From: an uncultured Fibrobacter sp.
GTDB lineage: Bacteria > Fibrobacterota > Fibrobacteria > Fibrobacterales > Fibrobacteraceae
Length of the DNA stretch: 12,565 nucleotides
Reading direction: 5' to 3'
NCBI RefSeq assembly: GCF_937877005.1
Contig: NZ_CALEFV010000069.1
Location: 1 to 12,565, forward strand
Shown: piece by piece, positions 6,862-12,565 of the stretch
How the letters are laid out: each line of letters starts with the position of its first letter
How positions within the stretch are numbered: position 1 is the stretch's first letter
Program-made: the position numbers and the translations under genes
Notes under the pieces: model-generated
Database searches by the model: none
What the model saw: the letters and a program-made list of their open reading frames with translations, nothing else
Told to the model about the DNA's origin: nothing

Positions 6862-8109
6862 ATGAATAAACTTGAGTGGCTCATCGCCTGGCGTTACTTA
6901 GGGGCTCAACGTAAGAGTCTCTTCGTTTCGCTGATTGGCATTTTCAGTATGCTTGGTGTCTCCATCGGCGTGTTCGCGCTGGTGGTGGCGCTTGCTGCGG
7001 TCAACGGCTTCGAAGAAGAAGTCACGGCCCAGATGATTGGGAAGGATGCTCACTTTGAAGTGATGGCTTACAATGGCGATTTTATCGCGCCGTATGATTC
7101 CCTAATCAAGGAAGTGCGTGAACGCGAATCCCGTGTAGTGGCATCTTCTCCGTTTATCATTTACAAGGTAGGAGTCAGTTCCAAGAAGGTAAACGACGGT
7201 ATCGTTATATACGGGATTGATACGGAAACTGCGAAAGGCGTGACCGATATCCACAAGTACATGAAGTGGGGCAACTATTCCGTCGATAGTCTCGAAGACT
7301 TGAGTAACGTTAAACGACCGGGAATTATCCTTGGCTCTGGTCTTGCGAATCGTCTTCGCGTGGTAGTGGGCGACAAACTGGTGCTCCAGACTTTCCAGAG
7401 CCCGGACGCCATGGTCAGCAGCGGTGGCCCGAAGATGATGATGTGTGTGGTGAGTGGCATCTTCGAGACGGGAACATACGAATATGATGGCAACTTGGCC
7501 TATGTGGGCATTCCGGAACTCCAGAAACTGCTTGGCCTGGGTGATGTCGTGACGGGTATCCAATTCCGTATTACGGATCATTGGCAGGCGGGAAACGCTG
7601 TTGATAGCCTTGCATCTTGGCTTGGTTACCCCTACTATGCAATGGACTGGAAGACGAAAAACATTACGCTTCTCAAGTGGATGAATTACGAAAAGTTCAT
7701 CGTGGCGGCGGTGATTTGCCTCATCATCTTGGTGGCTGCATTCAATATCATCAGTAGCCTTATTATGGTCGTCATCGACAAGACCAAGGAAATCGGAATT
7801 CTCCGTAGCATGGGCTTTAGCAAGGCGGGCATCATGCGCGTATTCATGCTCATGGGAAGTTTCATTGGCGTGGGCGGCACGATTGTCGGTGGCACGATTG
7901 GCCTGGTGCTTTGCAAACTGCAAGAGGCTTACCACTTTATCAAGCTCCCCGGCGATGTCTACGTGATTCCCTATTTCCCGATTTCGGTGCACCTGTTCGA
8001 TGTCGTGCTTATATTTGTAATCGGCATCGCGCTTTGTGTACTTTCGACCCTGCTGCCCGCATGGAAGGCGAGCAGGCTTGACCCCGTAGGAGCGATTAGA
8101 CATGAATAG
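6862..8109 (+). CDS. LolC/LolE-type lipoprotein-releasing ABC permease
   Basis: An inner-membrane permease of the lipoprotein-releasing system, which extracts lipoproteins from the inner membrane for transfer to the outer membrane. The 415-residue layout is that of LolC/E. A short cytoplasmic start (EWLIAWRYLGAQRK) leads into TM1 (~19-47), then a periplasmic MacB-like domain (~50-275) and three membrane segments at about 279-303, 325-350 and 375-400. The coupling region DKTKEIGILRSMG after TM2 and the end PAWKASRLDPVGAIRHE are typical of the family. It begins six bases after the lysS stop with only a weak ribosome site (GAGA at 6847-6850), so coupling to lysS is likely. It overlaps lolD by eight bases. 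Only one permease gene is present here. It may form a homodimer, like single-permease LolF systems, or pair with a copy elsewhere. Confidence 0.93.
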   Translation: MNKLEWLIAWRYLGAQRKSLFVSLIGIFSMLGVSIGVFALVVALAAVNGFEEEVTAQMIGKDAHFEVMAYNGDFIAPYDSLIKEVRERESRVVASSPFIIYKVGVSSKKVNDGIVIYGIDTETAKGVTDIHKYMKWGNYSVDSLEDLSNVKRPGIILGSGLANRLRVVVGDKLVLQTFQSPDAMVSSGGPKMMMCVVSGIFETGTYEYDGNLAYVGIPELQKLLGLGDVVTGIQFRITDHWQAGNAVDSLASWLGYPYYAMDWKTKNITLLKWMNYEKFIVAAVICLIILVAAFNIISSLIMVVIDKTKEIGILRSMGFSKAGIMRVFMLMGSFIGVGGTIVGGTIGLVLCKLQEAYHFIKLPGDVYVIPYFPISVHLFDVVLIFVIGIALCVLSTLLPAWKASRLDPVGAIRHE

Positions 8110-8773
8110 CTTGTTACAAACCGTAAATCTCCGCAGGGTATTTTCCGAGACGGGCGAACAGCTCGAGATTTTGAAGGGTGTGAACTTCTCCATGGAAGAA
8201 GGCGAACTGGTGGCCCTTACGGGATCTTCGGGTTCGGGCAAGTCTACGTTCCTCAACTTGGTGGGAATGCTCGATACGCCTACTTCGGGCGAAATCTTTT
8301 TTAAGGGTAAGTCGCTTTCCAAGTTCAAGGATGACGAACGCGACATGTACCACCGCATGCAGGTGGGGTTCGTTTTCCAGTTCCATCACCTGCTTAGCGA
8401 ATTCACGGCCATCGAGAATGTGTGCGTGCCGGGTCGCGTTCTCGGGACTTCTGAAAAGGAATGCAAGGATCGTGCCGCGATGCTTTTGGAAACGGTTGGC
8501 CTCAAGGACCGCATGAAGCATTTGCCGCGAGAACTCAGCGGTGGTGAACGCCAGCGCGTAGCGATCGCCCGTGCGCTCATGAATCATCCGGATTTGGTGC
8601 TCGCCGATGAACCCAGTGGTAACCTGGATGAGGCGAATTCCGCGATGCTGAACGAATTGATTGGTGAACTTAACGAAAAGTTCAATCAGGCGTTTCTGAT
8701 TGTGACTCATGATGAAAAATTGGCTAGTTTTGCCAAACGCCGCGTCGTAATGCATGGCGGTGTCATTCAATAG
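8102..8773 (+). CDS. lolD: Lipoprotein-releasing ABC transporter ATPase
   Basis: The ATP-hydrolysing subunit that powers the neighbouring LolC/E-type permease from the cytoplasmic face. All ABC ATPase motifs are intact in 223 residues: Walker A GSSGSGKST (41-49), Q-loop Q93, signature LSGGERQ (145-151), Walker B LVLADEP (165-171), D-loop SGNLD (172-176) and switch H203 in IVTHDE. Length and motif context (MLDTPTSGE, FVFQFHHLLSEFTAIENV) match LolD/MacB-type ATPases, and the adjacent LolC/E permease favours LolD. The ATG overlaps the permease stop by eight bases. AGGAG (8088-8092) lies nine bases before it, so the subunits are translationally coupled. clpC follows 14 bases after the stop. Confidence 0.96.
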   Translation: MNSLLQTVNLRRVFSETGEQLEILKGVNFSMEEGELVALTGSSGSGKSTFLNLVGMLDTPTSGEIFFKGKSLSKFKDDERDMYHRMQVGFVFQFHHLLSEFTAIENVCVPGRVLGTSEKECKDRAAMLLETVGLKDRMKHLPRELSGGERQRVAIARALMNHPDLVLADEPSGNLDEANSAMLNELIGELNEKFNQAFLIVTHDEKLASFAKRRVVMHGGVIQ

Positions 8774-8787
8774 CTTAAGGAGAAAAT

Positions 8788-11328
8788 ATGTCCGATATCA
8801 ACGGTATTTTTTCGAAAAAGGCAAAGGCTGTCATGCAGGCTGCCCGCATTGCTGCTCGCAACCTGGGAAGCGACAGTGTTACGACGGAACACCTCCTCCT
8901 TGGTCTTGTTCGCGAAGATTCCGGCTTTGCTGCCGACACGCTTCATGCCCTCAATGTGAATTTGAATGATCTGGGAGAGAGGGTTCAGCGTTCGCTTACG
9001 ACGAATGGTGGAATCATGACCGTGGGCGATTCCCATGGAGCGCTTCTTTCGTTTACGACGCGATGCAAGGCCGCTCTTTTCAATGCCGCGAAGATTGCAA
9101 AAGAAGAAGGGGACCAATATATCGGTCCCGAACATTTGATGCTTGCCATTTTGCAGCAGGAGGATTCTCCGGCAGCAGGAACGCTTTCGACATTTGGCAT
9201 CACGTACGAAAATTTTGAAGCTGCCCTGTTGCAAATCAAGAGGGACATCATGAATGCCCAGAACATGGGGGATGGCTTTGGCGGTGGCAATGGTTCCGAA
9301 GAAATGGGAGGTGCTAATCGTGGTGGCGAAACTCGTCAGCAGAACCGTCGAGAGACGCGCTCTAAGACTCCGATTCTGGAACATTTCGGCCGCGACCTGA
9401 CGGCGATGGCCCGTTTGGGCAAACTGGATCCCATTATCGGTCGTGAACAGGAAATTGAACGATTGATTCAAGTTCTTTGCCGTCGCAAGAAGAATAACCC
9501 GGCGCTTATCGGTGAACCGGGTGTGGGCAAGACTGCTATTGTCGAAGGACTCGCCCAGAAAATTGTGCAGAAAAAAACGCCCGAACTTTTGATGAATAAG
9601 CGCGTGGTGACACTCGATGTCGCTGCCATGGTTGCAGGAACGAAATATCGTGGGCAGTTCGAGGAGCGCGTGAAGGGGCTCATCATGGAGCTCCAGCGCG
9701 TCGACAATTCTGTCATTCTTTTTATTGATGAATTGCATACGATCGTTGGTGCGGGAGGCTCCGAAGGAAGTCTAGATGCCAGCAACATCTTTAAGCCTGC
9801 GCTTGCTAGGGGTGAACTCCAGTGCATTGGTGCTACTACCATCGACGAATACCGCAAGTACATCGAAAAAGATGCTGCTCTTGAACGTCGCTTTCAGACG
9901 ATTGTCGTGAATCCGCCAAATTCTGAGGATTCTATCCAAATTCTGGAAGGGCTCCGTGCCAAGTACGAAGAACACCATAAGGTGCGTTACACACCGGAAG
10001 CTATTCGTGCTGCAGTTTCTCTTGCTGAACGCTATATTAGCGACCGGTTCCTGCCCGACAAGGCCATCGATGTCTTGGACGAGGCCGGTGCCCGTGTGCG
10101 CTTGAATTCAATTCGTACGCCGGATGACATCAAGCAAATGGAAGATGAACTGTCTCTTGCCATGCAGAAAAAGGAAGAGGCTATAGCGGAACAGCAGTAT
10201 GAAACCGCTGCATCTCTCCGCGACAATATTGAGGAATTGACTGCGCGTATTGCCGAACGTCGCGAAACGCTGAATAAGGAAGATTCCAAGGACATGCCTG
10301 TCGTAGACGAAAATGAAATTCGCGACTGTATTAGCAAAATGACGGGAATTCCTGTTAGTCGTCTTGCGGGACAGGAAACCCAGAAACTTCTTCAGCTGGG
10401 AAACGAAATCAAGGAGCATGTCATTGGTCAGGACCAGGCAGTGGATGCGGTTGTCAAGGCCATCCGCCGCTCCCGTGCAGGTATCCGCGACACCAAGCGT
10501 CCTATGGGCAGTTTCCTTTTCCTCGGTCCCACGGGTGTTGGCAAGACAGAGCTTGCCAAGGTCCTGAGCCGGAGCTTGTTCGGTAGTGAGGATTCCATGA
10601 TCCGTATCGACATGAGCGAGTACATGGAAAAGCATAGCGTGAGCCGTCTGATTGGAGCTCCCCCGGGATATGTGGGTTATGAAGAAAGTGGTGGACAGCT
10701 CAGCGAAAAGGTTCGTAAGCGCCCCTATTGCGTTGTACTCCTTGATGAAATTGAAAAAGCTCACCCGGATATCTACAACCTGCTGTTGCAGATTTTGGAT
10801 GACGGTATCCTTACCGACAGTTACGGTCGCAAGATCAACTTCAAGAATACCATCATCATCATGACGAGTAATGCGGGCGCTCGCGAAGTGCGCCACAGTA
10901 GCGGCATGGGATTCACCAAGATGGGGGAGACCGACGACTACGAGCGCATGGAAACCGCCATTCGTGAAGAGGTGAAACGGGTCTTCTCTCCGGAATTCCT
11001 GAACCGTATCGATGAACAGATTGTCTTCCGTCCACTTTCGAAGAATGAACTCGTCTCTGTCGTGGATATCCAGCTGACATTCCTCCAGAAGAATCTTTCC
11101 GAGCGAGGAATACTTCTTGAAGTTTCCGAGGCGGCCAAGGAATTTATTGTCTCGCACAATTATGATTCGGCTTTGGGCGCGCGTCCAATCCGTCGCTCTA
11201 TACAGCAGCTTATCGAAGATGAAATTGCCGAGGGTCTTTTGCTTGGAATCTACAAGGACTTCACGACAATTTCGATTGATGTCGAAAACAACAAACTCAA
11301 GTTCTCCTCCGAGGCTCTACCTAGTTAG
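8788..11328 (+). CDS. clpC: ATP-dependent Clp protease ATP-binding subunit ClpC
   Basis: A hexameric AAA+ unfoldase that feeds proteins to ClpP; 846 residues, within the ClpC size range. Domains in order are: an N-terminal double Clp repeat (1-~145); a Gly/Asn/Arg-rich linker (~150-190); AAA1 with Walker A GEPGVGKT (242-249) and Walker B FIDE (312-315); a short middle domain with a UVR-type coiled coil (EEAIAEQQYETAASLRD, 463-479); AAA2 with Walker A GPTGVGKT (580-587) and Walker B LLDE (651-654); and the small C-terminal domain. The UVR middle domain and a hydrophobic ClpP-docking tripeptide MGF (707-709, at the LGF/VGF position) separate it from ClpB, which has a long middle domain and no such loop. 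AAGGAG (8777-8782) stands five bases before the ATG. It is last in the lysS-lol run. Confidence 0.96.
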   Translation: MSDINGIFSKKAKAVMQAARIAARNLGSDSVTTEHLLLGLVREDSGFAADTLHALNVNLNDLGERVQRSLTTNGGIMTVGDSHGALLSFTTRCKAALFNAAKIAKEEGDQYIGPEHLMLAILQQEDSPAAGTLSTFGITYENFEAALLQIKRDIMNAQNMGDGFGGGNGSEEMGGANRGGETRQQNRRETRSKTPILEHFGRDLTAMARLGKLDPIIGREQEIERLIQVLCRRKKNNPALIGEPGVGKTAIVEGLAQKIVQKKTPELLMNKRVVTLDVAAMVAGTKYRGQFEERVKGLIMELQRVDNSVILFIDELHTIVGAGGSEGSLDASNIFKPALARGELQCIGATTIDEYRKYIEKDAALERRFQTIVVNPPNSEDSIQILEGLRAKYEEHHKVRYTPEAIRAAVSLAERYISDRFLPDKAIDVLDEAGARVRLNSIRTPDDIKQMEDELSLAMQKKEEAIAEQQYETAASLRDNIEELTARIAERRETLNKEDSKDMPVVDENEIRDCISKMTGIPVSRLAGQETQKLLQLGNEIKEHVIGQDQAVDAVVKAIRRSRAGIRDTKRPMGSFLFLGPTGVGKTELAKVLSRSLFGSEDSMIRIDMSEYMEKHSVSRLIGAPPGYVGYEESGGQLSEKVRKRPYCVVLLDEIEKAHPDIYNLLLQILDDGILTDSYGRKINFKNTIIIMTSNAGAREVRHSSGMGFTKMGETDDYERMETAIREEVKRVFSPEFLNRIDEQIVFRPLSKNELVSVVDIQLTFLQKNLSERGILLEVSEAAKEFIVSHNYDSALGARPIRRSIQQLIEDEIAEGLLLGIYKDFTTISIDVENNKLKFSSEALPS

Positions 11329-11331
11329 TAA

Positions 11332-11395
11332 TGTGAAGTGTGTGGTGTGTAATGAATTTAATTCTACATCCCACACTACACATCCCACATTTTTT
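11332..11395 (+). terminator. Hairpin with T-tract after clpC
   Basis: Two 23-base arms (11332-11354 and 11367-11389) are complementary at 17 positions. Most mismatches are purine transitions that can form G-U pairs in RNA. The loop has 12 bases, and six T follow (11390-11395). This fits an intrinsic terminator for the lysS-lol-clpC operon. The right arm contains ACATCCCACA twice (11366-11375, 11380-11389), which suggests a repeat-derived origin. Confidence 0.6.
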
Positions 11396-11401
11396 ATATT
11401 T
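11395..11401 (+). promoter_or_regulatory. Candidate -7 box of adk
   Basis: TATATTT fits the TAnnTTT box seen before other genes in this window. It begins in the last T of the terminator tract and lies 44 bases before the adk ATG, giving a leader of about 38 bases that contains AAGAGG. No clear TTTG box is found upstream. Confidence 0.4.
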
Positions 11402-11445
11402 ACCCGCGAAAAAAATTCAACAATCAAACCCAAGAGGTTATCACA

Positions 11446-12078
11446 ATGGCTAAAATTCCTGCAGTTCTTATCTTCGGCGCACCGGGTTCCGGCAAGGGTA
11501 CCGTCGGCGCAAAGCTCGCTGCTACCACTTCCCTCAAGCACATTTCCACGGGCGACATTTTCCGTGGCATTGCTCCTTCCAGCGAATCCGGCAAGCTCCT
11601 CGCTTCTTACTCCAGCAAGGGCCTCTTGGTTCCGGACGAAGCCACTGTCGAAATTTTCGGCCGCTTCATCGAGGGCCTCATCAATACGAACAAGGTAAAC
11701 CCGGATAAGGATACCCTCCTCCTCGACGGTATTCCCCGCACGGTCGCCCAGGTCAAGCTCATCGAATCCGTGGTCGACGTGAAGCACATCTTCGTGCTTG
11801 ACATTAAGGACGAGAAGACCATCGTGGCCCGCCTCCTGAACCGCGCCAAGATTGAAGGCCGTAAGGACGACGCCGACGAAGCCGTGATCAAGAACCGCCT
11901 CAAGGTGTACAAGGAATCCACCGCCAAGGTGCTCGGCAAGTACAGCAAGTCCATCATCAGCCGCATCAACGGCGACAACACCCCGGACGAAGTGTTCTGC
12001 GACACCCTCGCCGCCTATGTGAAGTTCTGCAAGGCCTCTGCTAAGAAGCCGGCTGCAAAGAAGAAAGCAAAGAAATAA
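11446..12078 (+). CDS. adk: Adenylate kinase, short-LID form with lysine-rich tail
   Basis: Converts ATP + AMP to two ADP in the cytoplasm and sets the adenylate balance. In 210 residues it shows the P-loop GAPGSGKGT (11-19), AMP-site segment HISTGDIFR (32-40) and DGIPRT (the usual DGFPRT with Ile for Phe). The LID is short: LLNRAKIEGRKDD leads directly to the helix VIKNRLKVY, without the ~30-residue zinc or non-zinc LID insert of E. coli-type enzymes. The last ~15 residues (ASAKKPAAKKKAKK) extend beyond the usual fold as a lysine/alanine tail. AAGAGG (11432-11437) lies eight bases before the ATG. Codon use is strongly biased (AAG, CTC, ATC), as expected for high expression. It has its own promoter-like box and terminator, so it is probably monocistronic. 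Confidence 0.95.
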   Translation: MAKIPAVLIFGAPGSGKGTVGAKLAATTSLKHISTGDIFRGIAPSSESGKLLASYSSKGLLVPDEATVEIFGRFIEGLINTNKVNPDKDTLLLDGIPRTVAQVKLIESVVDVKHIFVLDIKDEKTIVARLLNRAKIEGRKDDADEAVIKNRLKVYKESTAKVLGKYSKSIISRINGDNTPDEVFCDTLAAYVKFCKASAKKPAAKKKAKK

Positions 12079-12100
12079 TTTTTTTCAATACAAAAGCTAA

Positions 12101-12134
12101 AAGAGACCGTGGAAATCCACGGTTTCTTTTTTTT
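12101..12134 (+). terminator. Intrinsic terminator of adk
   Basis: A 12-bp stem (AAGAGACCGTGG, 12101-12112, with CCACGGTTTCTT, 12117-12128) has one G-T pair and a four-base AAAT loop. A T-tract runs to 12134. It lies 22 bases after the adk stop. Confidence 0.93.
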
Positions 12135-12209
12135 GCAAAAAACTTAAAATAAACTTCCAAAGTCTCTGGATTTTTTTATTTTTTATCAAAATTGAGATGA
12201 AGGGTACAG

Positions 12210-12557
12210 ATGGAACCGAATAATCAGTTTAATCAGATGGGGGCTAGTTCTGCAGCAAAGAATCAGGATGACGACGAAATCGACATCCTCGAGATCTTGA
12301 GCCTATTGCTGAAGCATAAGCTCTTTTTGGCTTGCTGTATTGTCTTTGGTTGTGGAGTTGGTTTTCTGGCTTCGAACTGGATGCGTCCGCAGTTTACAAG
12401 TGATGCACTCTTGCAGATTGATGTGAAGGGCAACAAGGCGGGTAAGGCCATGGGTGAAATGGGTGCCCTTCTGGATGTGGCTTCTCCTGCCGAAGCTGTA
12501 AGCACATTGGTACGTAAACCAATGATACCACGCGACGGTATAATAAACTCTAATTGA
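12210..12557 (+). CDS. Wzz/Wzc-type polysaccharide co-polymerase, N-terminal part, broken by a junction
   Basis: The first ~96 residues are the N-terminus of a Wzz-domain chain-length regulator or BY-kinase (Wzc-like). An acidic leader DDDEIDILEILSLLLKHK is followed by one membrane helix (~38-60), then SDALLQIDVK and MGEMGALLDVASPAEA. This is the usual order at the inner membrane before the periplasmic domain. Such proteins control the length and export of capsule, exopolysaccharide or O-antigen. Family members normally continue with an acidic E-I-x-LIRSR segment. Here, after about 12497, the frame reads unrelated residues and stops at 12555-12557, because the DNA there belongs to another gene (see the TypA entry). 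The native gene is therefore truncated by a join, not complete. AAGGG (12200-12204) precedes the ATG. A TATTTTT box at 12177-12183 may be the promoter; this is weak. Confidence 0.8.
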   Translation: MEPNNQFNQMGASSAAKNQDDDEIDILEILSLLLKHKLFLACCIVFGCGVGFLASNWMRPQFTSDALLQIDVKGNKAGKAMGEMGALLDVASPAEAVSTLVRKPMIPRDGIINSN

Positions 12558-12565
12558 ATACGGTC
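12479..12565 (-). CDS. typA: TypA/BipA GTPase fragment, C-terminal region
   Basis: Read on the minus strand from 12565, the frame gives DRIQLEFIIPSRGIIGLR followed by TNVLTASAGEA. This is a conserved part of the C-terminal region of the ribosome-associated GTPase TypA/BipA, where IPSRGxIGxR is the signature. The TNVLTASAGEA wording is the form I associate with Bacteroidetes proteins. Homology ends at the Ala encoded by 12479-12481; the family normally continues with I/V-MAHRF, but here the frame runs into antisense wzz. The 5' side lies beyond the window. Codons include TTA and ATA, rarer in neighbouring genes. Only ~29 residues are available, so the call rests on motif recognition. Confidence 0.75.

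Noticed and set aside
8788..11328. ClpB instead of ClpC
   Set aside because: The middle domain is short and UVR-like, and a hydrophobic ClpP-docking tripeptide (MGF) is present in AAA2; ClpB has a long coiled-coil middle domain and lacks that loop.
11366..11389. Two copies of ACATCCCACA as a start of a CRISPR array
   Set aside because: The unit is only 10 bases, the spacing is 4 bases, there are two copies, and both lie in one arm of a terminator-like hairpin.
12505..12541. Small inverted repeats (CATTGGT/ACCAATG and ATACC/GGTAT) near the right end, as transposon ends or attachment site
   Set aside because: The same bases read on the minus strand as a conserved TypA coding segment, which explains the sequence better than a mobile-element end.
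12498..12557. Reading the Wzz-type frame to its TGA as a naturally short 115-residue protein
   Set aside because: The last ~19 residues do not resemble the family and coincide with antisense TypA coding sequence; the stop is a by-product of the join.
1..12565. Defence system, prophage, integron, tRNA or rRNA genes
   Set aside because: No matching protein families, cloverleaf-like sequences or ribosomal RNA motifs were seen on either strand.

Overview
The window looks like chromosomal DNA of a Gram-negative bacterium of the Fibrobacter type. This rests on outer-membrane proteins (OmpA-like, PorV-like barrel, lipoprotein, Lol transporter), TAnnTTT promoter boxes like those of the Fibrobacteres-Chlorobi-Bacteroidetes group, and the overall protein character. 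The phylum call is inference from sequence character, not a database match.

Layout. (1) 1-759, + strand: the last 32 codons of an OmpA-family protein, then an unrecognised 217-residue helical protein four bases later. (2) 758-784: one perfect hairpin with A- and T-tracts, serving as terminator for both converging transcripts. (3) 783-3421, - strand: a two-gene operon of a TPR lipoprotein with an acidic calcium-type motif, followed by a PorV/FadL-like barrel. (4) 3422-3572: divergent AT-rich promoter region. (5) 3573-5167, + strand: a CxxCC (YkgJ-type) metal-binding protein whose stop overlaps the start of a SprT-like zinc protease; the protease carries QLDLF near its N-terminus. (6) 5181-5304: a palindromic intergenic repeat. 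(7) 5350-11328: a tight operon lysS - lolC/E-type permease - lolD - clpC, i.e. lysyl-tRNA synthetase, lipoprotein export ABC transporter and Hsp100 unfoldase. (8) 11446-12078: adenylate kinase with a lysine-rich tail, flanked by terminators. (9) 12210 to the end: the first ~96 codons of a Wzz/Wzc-type polysaccharide co-polymerase, then an abrupt switch to ~70 bases that read on the - strand as TypA/BipA.

Most of the window is housekeeping. The observation most worth pursuing is the SprT-like protease with a consensus-type beta-clamp-binding peptide. It recalls eukaryotic SPRTN, a SprT-domain protease that reaches replication forks through a PCNA-binding motif, and here the gene is translationally coupled to a cysteine-cluster protein. 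The second is a warning: the right end (about 12480 onward) looks like a chimeric join between wzz and a Bacteroidetes-like typA through roughly 17 shared bases, so it should not be read as biology until checked. No CRISPR array, tRNA, rRNA, transposase or phage gene was seen.
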